DNA of 64,000 nucleotides, from contig NZ_WRXL01000003.1 of NCBI RefSeq assembly GCF_010119195.1, forward strand, positions 297,639-361,638, written 5' to 3'. The DNA is from Haloarcula salina (lineage in GTDB: Archaea > Halobacteriota > Halobacteria > Halobacteriales > Haloarculaceae). How positions within the stretch are numbered: position 1 is the stretch's first letter; the number at the start of each line of letters is the position of its first letter. The notes under the pieces were generated by a model. It was not told where the DNA came from, searched no databases, and saw nothing but the letters and a program-made list of their open reading frames with translations. Position numbers and translations under genes: made by a program. Positions 25,247 to 32,716 of this stretch are shown piece after piece.

Positions 25247-26335
25247 ATGGGTCGGACGCTCGGAACGGTGGCGGTCGTACTGCTCGCCGTAGCGATGCTC
25301 GTCCCGCCGGCGGCGGCCGGGTTCGGCGCGCTCGACCAGCAGTCGGTCGACCCCGACGTGGTCGTGATGACTGCCGACGTGGGGGCCGACGGGAGCGCGG
25401 ACTGGACGGTGGCCTACCGCGTCCGGCTGGCCGACGACAACGAGACGGCGGCGTTCGAGGACCTGCAGGCCGACGTCCGGGCCAACTCGTCGGCGTACAC
25501 GGACCGCTTCGCGGGACGAATGGAACGCACCGCACGCGCGGCCGAGAACGCCACGGGGCGCGAGATGACCATCGAGAACGTCACGGTCCAGACGCGGACG
25601 GAGACGCTCGGCCAGACCTACGGCGTCGTCACCTACCGGTTCGCGTGGACGAACTTCGCGGCGGCGTCCGACGGGCGACTCGAGATCGGCGACTCGCTCT
25701 CGGGGTTGTTCCTCGACGGTGAGACCTCGCTGACGGTGCGCTGGCCGTCCGCGTACCGGGCCGAAGGCGTCACCCCGTCGCCGGACGAACGGACCAACAC
25801 GTCGGTCACGTGGCGCGGCCAACAGGAGTTCGGCGCGGACGAGCCCCGCGCCGTCGTCACCAGCGGGGCCGCTGCGTCGGATGACGGCGGGCCGAACACT
25901 CTGCTCGTCGTCGCGGCGATCGGGCTGGTCGCTCTCGTCGTCGCGGCCTACGCCGTCCGGCGGTACGGGCTATCGGATGGCGACGACTCGCCGGACCGGT
26001 CCGGGCCGACCGAGTCGGGTGACTCGACTGCGGACACCGCGACCCCGCCGCCGAACGACGCGAACGGAGGGGCCGGTGCGGAGACCCCGCCCCAGGACCT
26101 CCTGAGCAACGAGGAACAGGTCGTCCAGCTGCTCGAAGCGAACGGCGGTCGACTCAAGCAACAGCGGGTCGCGAGCGAACTGGACTGGACCGACGCCAAG
26201 ACCAGCCAGGTCATCAGCGGCCTGCGGGACGACGACGAGGTCGAGACGTTCCGTATCGGTCGGGAGAACGTCGTGACGCTCCCGGACACCGAACTGACCG
26301 GCGGGACCGACGGCGGCGACTCGGGCGACGAGTAG
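25247..26335 (+). CDS. Membrane-anchored protein with extracytoplasmic domain and C-terminal wHTH
   Basis: A 362-residue protein: signal peptide (1-25, ending PPAAAGF), an exported domain of about 180 residues rich in acidic and Thr residues (DUF7345-like), one membrane span near 215-235, an acidic linker, and a cytoplasmic winged helix-turn-helix domain (about 285-345: LSNEEQVVQLLEANGGRLKQ and TDAKTSQVISGLRDDD). This one-piece sensor-regulator layout is common in haloarchaea. The signal sensed and the target genes are unknown. ATG 25247 gives the signal peptide at residue 1. Confidence 0.82.
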   Translation: MGRTLGTVAVVLLAVAMLVPPAAAGFGALDQQSVDPDVVVMTADVGADGSADWTVAYRVRLADDNETAAFEDLQADVRANSSAYTDRFAGRMERTARAAENATGREMTIENVTVQTRTETLGQTYGVVTYRFAWTNFAAASDGRLEIGDSLSGLFLDGETSLTVRWPSAYRAEGVTPSPDERTNTSVTWRGQQEFGADEPRAVVTSGAAASDDGGPNTLLVVAAIGLVALVVAAYAVRRYGLSDGDDSPDRSGPTESGDSTADTATPPPNDANGGAGAETPPQDLLSNEEQVVQLLEANGGRLKQQRVASELDWTDAKTSQVISGLRDDDEVETFRIGRENVVTLPDTELTGGTDGGDSGDE

Positions 26336-26439
26336 CGGTAATAAAGGTATCGACGATTCACGTGCCTCGACGGCCCGTGACGGCGCTGCCAGGCGGTTTA
26401 ATCCGGCTTAATCGGCACAAATCCGGGACGACGACCGGC

Positions 26440-26447
26440 TATTTATA
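26440..26447 (+). promoter_or_regulatory. TATA-like promoter element
   Basis: TATTTATA about 33 bp before ATG 26477. Confidence 0.55.
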
Positions 26448-26476
26448 GGGTCTTCGGGGGCGACGTACCGAACGTG

Positions 26477-27253
26477 ATGAGACGAGCGACCCCAGTCACG
26501 GTAGCACTCCTGCTCGTGGTGAGCACGCTCGCCGCGGTGCCGGTCGCCACGATGGCACAGGAAACCGCGACGGACGCCGAGCCCGCGGCCGGGAACGCGA
26601 CGGCCGCGCCCGGCGCTCAGCTGTCCGGCGTCGTCGGCGTGCAGGGGGCCGAAATCGGCGGCGACGTGCAGTCGCGGACCTACGGGCTGCGCGTGGCGCA
26701 GGCGAACACCGACGCCGCGAAGGCGGCCGTCGTCGCCGAGCAACTGACCGACTCTCGACAGCGCCTCGCCGAACTCGAACGGCGCAAACAGTCGCTCGAC
26801 CGGGCTCGCGCGAACGGCTCGATGACCGCGGGCGAGTACCGCGCGAAGGTCGCCCGACTCCACGCAGAGACGCGGACCGTCGAGCGCCTGGTCGGCCAGG
26901 CGAACGAGACTGCCGGCCGACTCCCCGCCGCGGCGCTCGAACGGAAGGGCGTCGACGCGGCGGCGATTCGGACGCTCGCCCAGCGGGCGAACGAACTGAG
27001 CGGGCCCGAAGTCGCCGCCATCGCGCGGGCAGTCGCGGGACCCGGCGTGGGTGAGCAGGCTCGCCCCGACGGGGCCGGTGAGCGGACCGCTGTCGGTGGG
27101 AACCGTACCGCGTCGGACCGGACTGCCGATCCGGCCGGGGACGGACCTCAGCAGAACGCGACTGACCGTCGACCGGACGCCGAGACGACATCGACCGACG
27201 CGACGACGAACAGCACCGACCGACCGTCCAGCGGCGGCCAGAGTGACCGGTAG
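26477..27253 (+). CDS. Secreted haloarchaeal protein (DUF7096-like)
   Basis: A 258-residue protein with a signal peptide (MRRATPVTVALLLVVSTLAA), a conserved central part starting LSGVVGVQGAEIGGDVQSRT and containing a long charged helical segment (about 85-140, coiled-coil-like) and LSGPEVAAIARAVAGPGVG, and a disordered Thr/Asp-rich tail. I recall this pattern from haloarchaeal exported proteins (DUF7096). No membrane anchor is seen at the C-terminus. GTG 26474 is adjacent; ATG 26477 is preferred. Function unknown. Confidence 0.75.
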   Translation: MRRATPVTVALLLVVSTLAAVPVATMAQETATDAEPAAGNATAAPGAQLSGVVGVQGAEIGGDVQSRTYGLRVAQANTDAAKAAVVAEQLTDSRQRLAELERRKQSLDRARANGSMTAGEYRAKVARLHAETRTVERLVGQANETAGRLPAAALERKGVDAAAIRTLAQRANELSGPEVAAIARAVAGPGVGEQARPDGAGERTAVGGNRTASDRTADPAGDGPQQNATDRRPDAETTSTDATTNSTDRPSSGGQSDR

Positions 27254-27312
27254 CGGCGGCGGGGCCGAGTCTGGGGCTGTGGCGCATACACACACCGATC
27301 GCAACACGGAAG

Positions 27313-27321
27313 CTATTAGTA
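27313..27321 (+). promoter_or_regulatory. Weak TATA-like element before the arg leader
   Basis: CTATTAGTA about 30 bp before ATG 27347. Confidence 0.35.
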
Positions 27322-27325
27322 GCCG

Positions 27326-27344
27326 ACTTGCAGTAGTCGCAAGT
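27326..27344 (+). promoter_or_regulatory. Inverted repeat, candidate operator of the arg cluster
   Basis: ACTTGC, seven bases, GCAAGT: perfect 6-bp arms between the TATA-like element and the leader ATG, overlapping the expected transcription start. A site here would block initiation when occupied (inference). Confidence 0.5.
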
Positions 27345-27346
27345 AC

Positions 27347-27439
27347 ATGACGCGGACCCTCGACATCCTGCCGCTCGCCGCGGGCAGCGAGGGGTCCGTC
27401 CGCTTTTCCCCACGACGGCGACGACCGGGCCTCTGCTAG
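27347..27439 (+). CDS. Putative arginine leader peptide
   Basis: A 30-residue frame, MTRTLDILPLAAGSEGSVRF followed by SPRRRRPGLC, ending 120 bp before argG. Residues 23-26 are four consecutive Arg codons (CGA CGG CGA CGA, 27413-27424), directly followed by a hairpin that covers the last codons and the stop. Placement upstream of an arginine biosynthetic cluster is what a translation-coupled attenuator would look like: ribosome stalling at Arg codons would change folding downstream. No poly-U terminator follows, so control might act on argG translation or Rho-like termination instead. It could also be a small functional protein. Confidence 0.5.
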   Translation: MTRTLDILPLAAGSEGSVRFSPRRRRPGLC

Positions 27440-27443
27440 GCCC
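27427..27443 (+). promoter_or_regulatory. Hairpin at the end of the arg leader
   Basis: GGGCC, loop TCTGCTA, GGCCC: perfect 5-bp GC stem beginning 2 bp after the Arg codon run and containing the leader stop codon in its loop and 3' arm. A ribosome finishing the leader would cover it; one stalled on Arg codons would not. Confidence 0.45.
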
Positions 27444-27488
27444 ACTACTATCCACATTCTGACTCACGGTTCGTCTCGTCCACAAGCA

Positions 27489-27510
27489 CCGCCGGTCGGC
27501 TGTCCGGCGG
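27489..27510 (+). promoter_or_regulatory. GC-rich hairpin in the argG 5' leader
   Basis: CCGCCGG, loop TCGGCTGT, CCGGCGG: perfect 7-bp stem 50 bp before argG. It lacks a following T-run. Possible second element of the leader switch (inference). Confidence 0.45.
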
Positions 27511-27559
27511 GTCACGCTAAACCGACAGTCACACCACGGAACCCATCCAGAATACATCC

Positions 27560-28807
27560 ATGCCAGAAGGAAACGGTACCGTCGCGCTCGCCTTCTCCGG
27601 CGGGCTCGACACGACAGTCTGCGTATCGCTGCTGAAAGAGGAGTACGGCTACGACGAGGTCGTCGGCGTCACCGTCGACGTCGGCCAGCCCGACTACGAG
27701 TTCGAGGAGGCCGAGGAGACCGCCGAGGCGCTGGGCGTCGAGCAGTTCGTCGTCGACGCGAAGGCGGAGTTCGCCGACCTCTGTCTCGAGGCCGTCAAGG
27801 CCAACGCCGACTACCAGGGCTACCCGCTCGGAACCGCGCTCGCGCGCCCGGTCATCGCCAAGGCCATCCTCGAAGTCGCCGAGGACGAGGGCTGTTCGGC
27901 CGTCGCCCACGGCTGTACCGGCAAGGGCAACGACCAACTGCGCTTCGAGGCCATCTGGCGCGACTCCGACCTGGACGTCATCGCCCCGGTCCGCGAACTC
28001 GGCCTGACCCGCGAGTGGGAGAACGAGTACGCAGCCGAGAAGGGCCTGCCCGTCGAGGGCGGCGACGGCGGTCGCTACTCCATCGACACGAACCTCTGGA
28101 GCCGCTCCATCGAGGGCTCCGAACTCGAAGACCCGAGCACGATTCCCGACGACGACATCTACAAGTGGACCGAGAACCCCTCGGACAAGGACGCCGAACT
28201 CGTCGAGATCGAGTTCGAGGAGGGCGAGGCCGTCGCCGTCGACGGCGAGGCCCTCGACACCGTCTCGCTCATCGAGCAACTCAACGAGCAGGCGGGCGCA
28301 CACGGCATCGGCCGCACGGACATGATGGAAGACCGGATGCTCGGGCTGAAGGTCCGCGAGAACTACGAGCACCCCGCGGCCACCGTCCTGCTGACGGCCC
28401 ACGAGGCGCTGGAGGGCCTCGTCCTCACGCAGGAGGAACGCCAGTTCAAGGCCCAGGTCGACCAGGAGTGGTCCCAGAAGGCCTACCAGGGCCTCGTCGA
28501 CGCGCCGCTGACGGGCGCGCTCGAGGCGTTCATCGACGAGACGAACGAGCGCGCCACCGGCACCGTCACCGTGAAGCTCGAGGGCGGGCACTGTCGTCCA
28601 GTCTCGCGCGAGTCCGACTACGCCGTCTACAGCGAGTCCGCGGCCTCCTTCGACGAGGAGGACGTCTCCGGCGGCATCACCCAGCAGGACGCCACCGGCG
28701 TCGCGAAGTACCACGGCTTCCAGTCCCGCCTCGCCAACAAGATCCTCGAAGACGCGAAGAAGGGCGCGGCCGTCACCGACGGCAGCGGCGAGGGCGCGGA
28801 GGAGTAA
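27560..28807 (+). CDS. argG: Argininosuccinate synthase
   Basis: Joins citrulline and aspartate with ATP to argininosuccinate, the eighth step of arginine synthesis. The 415-residue enzyme has the PP-loop FSGGLDTTVC near residue 10, the GCTGKGNDQLRFE segment, and the TNLWSRSIEGSELEDP stretch typical of the family. It has no obvious Shine-Dalgarno; the ATG follows a 5' leader of about 210 bp that carries a putative Arg-codon leader peptide. argH follows after 4 bp, and the ornithine genes follow in the same direction. Confidence 0.96.
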   Translation: MPEGNGTVALAFSGGLDTTVCVSLLKEEYGYDEVVGVTVDVGQPDYEFEEAEETAEALGVEQFVVDAKAEFADLCLEAVKANADYQGYPLGTALARPVIAKAILEVAEDEGCSAVAHGCTGKGNDQLRFEAIWRDSDLDVIAPVRELGLTREWENEYAAEKGLPVEGGDGGRYSIDTNLWSRSIEGSELEDPSTIPDDDIYKWTENPSDKDAELVEIEFEEGEAVAVDGEALDTVSLIEQLNEQAGAHGIGRTDMMEDRMLGLKVRENYEHPAATVLLTAHEALEGLVLTQEERQFKAQVDQEWSQKAYQGLVDAPLTGALEAFIDETNERATGTVTVKLEGGHCRPVSRESDYAVYSESAASFDEEDVSGGITQQDATGVAKYHGFQSRLANKILEDAKKGAAVTDGSGEGAEE

Positions 28808-28811
28808 ATCG

Positions 28812-30347
28812 ATGAGCGACGGCGGGGACCGCGACGCGAGCGAGGCCGACGGCGGCGACGCGGCGGACGCGAGCGGCGATGCCGACCGCGGCGACGAGAC
28901 CGTCGTCCGCCGCGAGCGCTTCGCCGGGGGCCCCGCCCGCTCGTTCCTCTCCTCGCTCGCCGACGACGAGCGCATCTTCGCGGCCGACCTGGCCGTCGAC
29001 CGCGCGCACGTCGTGATGCTCGCGGAGCAGGACATCGTCGGTCGAGAGACGGCCGGCGAGATTCTGGCCGCGCTCGACGACGTGGAAGCCACGGGGCACG
29101 GCGCGCTCCCGGACGGCGAGGACGTGCACGAGGCCATCGAGAGCGCGGTGATCGAGCGCGTCGGCCCCGACGGCGGGAAGATGCACACCGCCCGCTCGCG
29201 CAACGACGAGGTGGCGGCCTGCATCCGCTACCGCCTGCGCGCGGACGTGCTCGACCTTATCGAGACTGTCGTGGGCGCGCGCGAGCAGTTGCTCGACGTG
29301 GCCCGCGCCGAGCGCGAGACGGTGATGCCGGGCTACACGCACCTCCAGCCCGCACAGCCGACGACGGTCGCACACTGGGTACTCTCCTACGAGCAGGCGC
29401 TCCGGCGCGACACCGCGCGGCTGCTCGACGCCTACGCGCGCATCAACCAGAACCCGCTCGGCTCGGCCGCCTTCGCCGGGACGCCGTTCGACGTCGACCG
29501 TGAACGCACCGCTGAACTGCTCGGGTTCGACTCGGTGGCCGAGAACTCGATGGACGCCTCGGCGACGCGGGACTTCCTCGTCGAGACGACGAGCGCCGTC
29601 GCGACGCTGGCGACGACGCTGTCGGGGCTGGCCGAGGACGTGGTCGTGATGGCGAGCAAGGGCCACGTCGACCTCCACGACGACTACTCGTCCACGTCGT
29701 CGATCATGCCCCAGAAGAAGAACCCCGACACGCTGGAACTGGTCCGCGGGCGCACCGGCGACGCCGTCGCCGGGCTGAACGGCCTGCTGACCAACCTCAA
29801 GGGCCAGCCCCGCGCCTACAACCGCGACCTCCAGCGCGCCGGCCGCCACGCCTGGGACGCCATCGACAGCGTCACCGAGAGCGTGGCGGTCGCCGCGGGC
29901 GCGGTCGCGACGGCCGACTGGCCCGCCGAGACGCTCGAGGCCGCTGCCAGCGACGGGTTCGCGACGGCGACCGGCGTCGCCGACCTGCTGGCGATGGCCG
30001 GCGTCCCGTTCAGGACGGCCCACGAGGTCGTCGCCGAGGCCGCGGCGGGGCTGGAGGCGGACGAGGACGCGCCCGACTACGCGGCGCTGTCCGCCGTCGC
30101 CGAGGACGCACTCGGCGATCCGCTCTCGACCTACGTCGACCGCGAGGCGCTCGAAGCCGCGCTCGACCCCGTCGAGAGCGTCGCCATGCGCGACTCCCGC
30201 GGCGGGCCGGCCCCCGACGCCGTCGACGCTCAGGTGTCGACCGCCGAGGACGCCGTCGCGATCGACGACGAGGCGCTCGCCGACCGCCGACGGGCCGTCG
30301 ACCGGGCGGACGAACGGCTTCGCACGGAGGTGGATCGCTATGCCTGA
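28812..30347 (+). CDS. argH: Argininosuccinate lyase
   Basis: Splits argininosuccinate into arginine and fumarate. The 511-residue protein belongs to the fumarase/aspartase fold, with TARSRNDEVA, MPGYTHLQPAQPTTVAHW, and the signature loop SSIMPQKKNPDTLE. A disordered acidic N-terminal extension of about 30 residues precedes the conserved part. It starts 4 bp after argG. The next gene has its own promoter 165 bp on, so argGH is one transcription unit. Confidence 0.96.
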   Translation: MSDGGDRDASEADGGDAADASGDADRGDETVVRRERFAGGPARSFLSSLADDERIFAADLAVDRAHVVMLAEQDIVGRETAGEILAALDDVEATGHGALPDGEDVHEAIESAVIERVGPDGGKMHTARSRNDEVAACIRYRLRADVLDLIETVVGAREQLLDVARAERETVMPGYTHLQPAQPTTVAHWVLSYEQALRRDTARLLDAYARINQNPLGSAAFAGTPFDVDRERTAELLGFDSVAENSMDASATRDFLVETTSAVATLATTLSGLAEDVVVMASKGHVDLHDDYSSTSSIMPQKKNPDTLELVRGRTGDAVAGLNGLLTNLKGQPRAYNRDLQRAGRHAWDAIDSVTESVAVAAGAVATADWPAETLEAAASDGFATATGVADLLAMAGVPFRTAHEVVAEAAAGLEADEDAPDYAALSAVAEDALGDPLSTYVDREALEAALDPVESVAMRDSRGGPAPDAVDAQVSTAEDAVAIDDEALADRRRAVDRADERLRTEVDRYA

Positions 30348-30379
30348 ACGTCCGCCATCCCCGCGAGGGGATTTTGTAC

Positions 30380-30468
30380 CATAATTCTGATACTCGTATC
30401 AGTCACGTCGCGGATATTGCCTTCTGGAAGCGTTAGCGTGCAGTCCGTGTCATAATTGTATTCTGATA
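30380..30468 (+). promoter_or_regulatory. Repeated operator-like motifs upstream of lysW
   Basis: CATAATT occurs at 30380-30386 and 30451-30457, and TTCTGATA at 30385-30392 and 30461-30468. The first copy is part of a perfect inverted repeat CTGATAC-TC-GTATCAG (30387-30402). The AT-rich motif pair contrasts with the surroundings and precedes the lysW promoter by 10-100 bp, as expected for Lrp-like or ArgR-like control (inference). Confidence 0.45.
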
Positions 30469-30479
30469 AGTTCGAAGCC

Positions 30480-30484
30480 TTTAA
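30480..30484 (+). promoter_or_regulatory. TATA-like promoter of lysW
   Basis: CCTTTAAGTGG about 30 bp before ATG 30513. GTGGT and ACCAC arms (30485-30489 and 30507-30511) form an inverted repeat across the start site. Confidence 0.5.
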
Positions 30485-30512
30485 GTGGTACGCTGAACGA
30501 CTGTGAACCACA

Positions 30513-30677
30513 ATGGCAGAATGCATCGAGTGCGGGGCCGACGTGACCCTGCACGACGACCTGGAAGTCGGAGAGATAGTCGACTGTGCGACCTGCGGTG
30601 CCGAACTCGAAGTCGTGGGCACCGACCCCGTCGAGCTCGACAGCGCACCCGAGCTCGAAGAGGACTGGGGTGAGTGA
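30513..30677 (+). CDS. lysW: Amino-group carrier protein LysW/ArgW
   Basis: A 54-residue carrier to whose C-terminal glutamate the substrate is attached during ornithine synthesis. It has a zinc ribbon with CIEC and CATC pairs and the diagnostic C-terminus EDWGE. It replaces the N-acetyl group used by most bacteria to protect the amino group. Its place directly before argX-argC-argB-argD-argE fits the established LysW pathway; since argG, argH and argF are linked, the product here is arginine rather than lysine. Confidence 0.95.
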   Translation: MAECIECGADVTLHDDLEVGEIVDCATCGAELEVVGTDPVELDSAPELEEDWGE

Positions 30678-30761
30678 GGTGTTCGCGGTGGCGCGGCGCA
30701 CTGCGCCGTATCCGACCGTGGTGCCTGTGGCCGCGAGCCGCGAACTGACGGAGGCCGACAG

Positions 30762-31664
30762 ATGAAGGTCGGGATCCTCTACTCGCGCATCCGACGGGAC
30801 GAGAAGCTCCTGCTGTCGGAACTGCGCGAGCGCGACCACGAGATCGAGAAGATCGACGTCCGCAAACAGCAGTTCAACATCAGCGAGGCCCCCGAGGCGT
30901 TCGACGACCTCGACATCGTCGTCGACCGGTGTCTCGCGACCAGCCGCAGCGTGTACGCGACGAAGTTCGCGAAGGCCTACGGCGTCCCCGTCGTGAACGG
31001 GCCGGACGTGGCCGACACCTGCGCGGACAAGGTCAACAACAGCCTCGCGCTGGAGGCGGCCGGCGTCCCGACGCCGGACACCGACGTGGCCTTTACCAAG
31101 GACGCCGCGCTGGAGTCGATCGAGAAGTTCGGCTACCCTTGCGTCCTCAAGCCCGTCGTGGGCTCGTGGGGCCGCCTGATGGCCAAGATCGACTCGCGGT
31201 CGGCCGCCGAGGCCATCCTCGAACACAAGGAGACGCTGGGCCACTACGAGCACAAGATCTTCTACGTCCAGGAGTTCGTCGAGAAGCCCGGCCGCGACAT
31301 CCGCGTGCTCGCCACCGACGGCGAGCCGGTCGCGGCGATGGTCCGCTCGTCGGACCACTGGCTCACCAACGCCGCCAAGGGGGCCGAGACGGACACTTTC
31401 GAACTCGACGACCGCGCGCTGGAACTGGTCGAGAAAGCCTCCGAGGCCGTCGGTGGCGGGCTGCTCGGCATCGACCTCATGGAGACCGGGGTGTCCCAGA
31501 GCGACGGCGAGTGGTCCTTCGAGGACTACACCGTCCACGAGGTCAACCACACCGTCGAGTTCAAGGCGCTGAACGAGGTCACGGACATCGACGTGCCCGC
31601 CGCCGTCGTCGACTGGCTCGAACAGCGGGCCGCGACGGGCGCCGACGCCGAGGTGACGGCATGA
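30762..31664 (+). CDS. argX: Glutamate-LysW ligase ArgX (RimK-like ATP-grasp)
   Basis: Attaches glutamate to the C-terminus of LysW using ATP. The 300-residue ATP-grasp protein starts MKVGILYSRIRRDEKLLL, has the GPDVADTCADKVNNSLALEA segment, the ATP-grasp lysine region YPCVLKPVVGSWGRL, and the metal-binding DLMETG and YTVHEVNHTVEF near the end (N-H-T in place of lysine-type LysX variants). The 84 bp between lysW and argX contain only a small CGGCGC/GCGCCG hairpin. Its stop overlaps the argC start by 4 bp. Confidence 0.93.
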   Translation: MKVGILYSRIRRDEKLLLSELRERDHEIEKIDVRKQQFNISEAPEAFDDLDIVVDRCLATSRSVYATKFAKAYGVPVVNGPDVADTCADKVNNSLALEAAGVPTPDTDVAFTKDAALESIEKFGYPCVLKPVVGSWGRLMAKIDSRSAAEAILEHKETLGHYEHKIFYVQEFVEKPGRDIRVLATDGEPVAAMVRSSDHWLTNAAKGAETDTFELDDRALELVEKASEAVGGGLLGIDLMETGVSQSDGEWSFEDYTVHEVNHTVEFKALNEVTDIDVPAAVVDWLEQRAATGADAEVTA

Positions 31665-32698
31665 CGTACACCGCGAGCGTCGTCGGCGGGTCCGGTTTCA
31701 CGGGCGGGGAACTGCTCCGCCTGCTCGACGGCCATCCCGAGTTCGACCTGGCCCAGGCGACCAGCCGTTCGAAGGAGAACAAGACCGTCGGGCACGCCCA
31801 CCCGAACCTCCGGCACTCGGACCTGCGTTTCTCCTCGCCGGAGGACCTCGACTCCGTGGACGTGCTGTTCGCCGCGACACCCCACGGCGTCTCGATGGAA
31901 CAGATCGACCGTTTTCAGGAGGCCGCCGGCACGGTCGTCGACCTCTCCGCCGACTTCCGGCTGGACACCGAGGCGCAGTACGACGAGTGGTACGACGGCC
32001 ACACGCGCCCGGAACTGCTCGCCGAGAGCGAGTACGCGCTGCCGGAGCTCAACCGCGACAACCTCGAGGGCGCGGACCTCATCGCCTCCGGCGGCTGTAA
32101 CGCCACGGCGACGATTCTGGGCCTGCTCCCGCTGTTCGAGGCCGACATCCTCTCCGGCGACGAGCAGGTCGTCGTCGACGTGAAGGTCGGCTCCAGCGAG
32201 GGCGGGGCCGGCGGCGGCGAGGCGTCGAGCCACCCCGAGCGCTCGGGCGTCGTCCGCCCGTACGCGCCCACGGGCCACCGCCACGAGGCCGAGATCCAGC
32301 AGTTCCTCGGCATCGACGTGTCCTTCACCGTCCACGCGGTGGACATGACCCGCGGCGCGAGCGCGACCTGTCACGTGTTCCCCGACGGTCCCGTCTCCAA
32401 GGGCGACCTCTGGGGAGCCTACCGCGGGCAGTACGAGGACGAGCCGTTCGTCGAACTCGTCTCGGGCGGTGGCGGCGTCTACCGCTACCCCGAGCCCAAG
32501 TCGGTCGCGGGCACGAACGGGGCCGAGGTCGGCTTCGAACTCGACCCCGGCAACAAGCGACTGGTCGTGTTCTCGGCCATCGACAACATGATGAAGGGGT
32601 CGGCGGGACAGGCCGTTCACGCCGCGAACGTCGCCCTCGGCATCGAGGAGACGGCGGGACTGGAGTTCCAGGGACTCCACCCCGTCGGCGCACCGTAA
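31661..32698 (+). CDS. argC: LysW-glutamyl-phosphate reductase
   Basis: Reduces the phosphorylated, LysW-bound glutamate to its semialdehyde with NADPH. The 345-residue protein begins with a Rossmann motif VVGGSGFTGGELLRLL, holds catalytic Cys146 in ASGGCNATA, and has the VDVKVGSSEGGAGGGEASSH block and the FTVHAVDMTRGASATCH segment typical of ArgC/LysY. Its ATG overlaps the argX stop (ATGA). The earlier open frame upstream is only the argX shadow. Confidence 0.95.
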   Translation: MTYTASVVGGSGFTGGELLRLLDGHPEFDLAQATSRSKENKTVGHAHPNLRHSDLRFSSPEDLDSVDVLFAATPHGVSMEQIDRFQEAAGTVVDLSADFRLDTEAQYDEWYDGHTRPELLAESEYALPELNRDNLEGADLIASGGCNATATILGLLPLFEADILSGDEQVVVDVKVGSSEGGAGGGEASSHPERSGVVRPYAPTGHRHEAEIQQFLGIDVSFTVHAVDMTRGASATCHVFPDGPVSKGDLWGAYRGQYEDEPFVELVSGGGGVYRYPEPKSVAGTNGAEVGFELDPGNKRLVVFSAIDNMMKGSAGQAVHAANVALGIEETAGLEFQGLHPVGAP

Positions 32699-32716
32699 CA
32701 CCTGGAGGTAGTTTTC

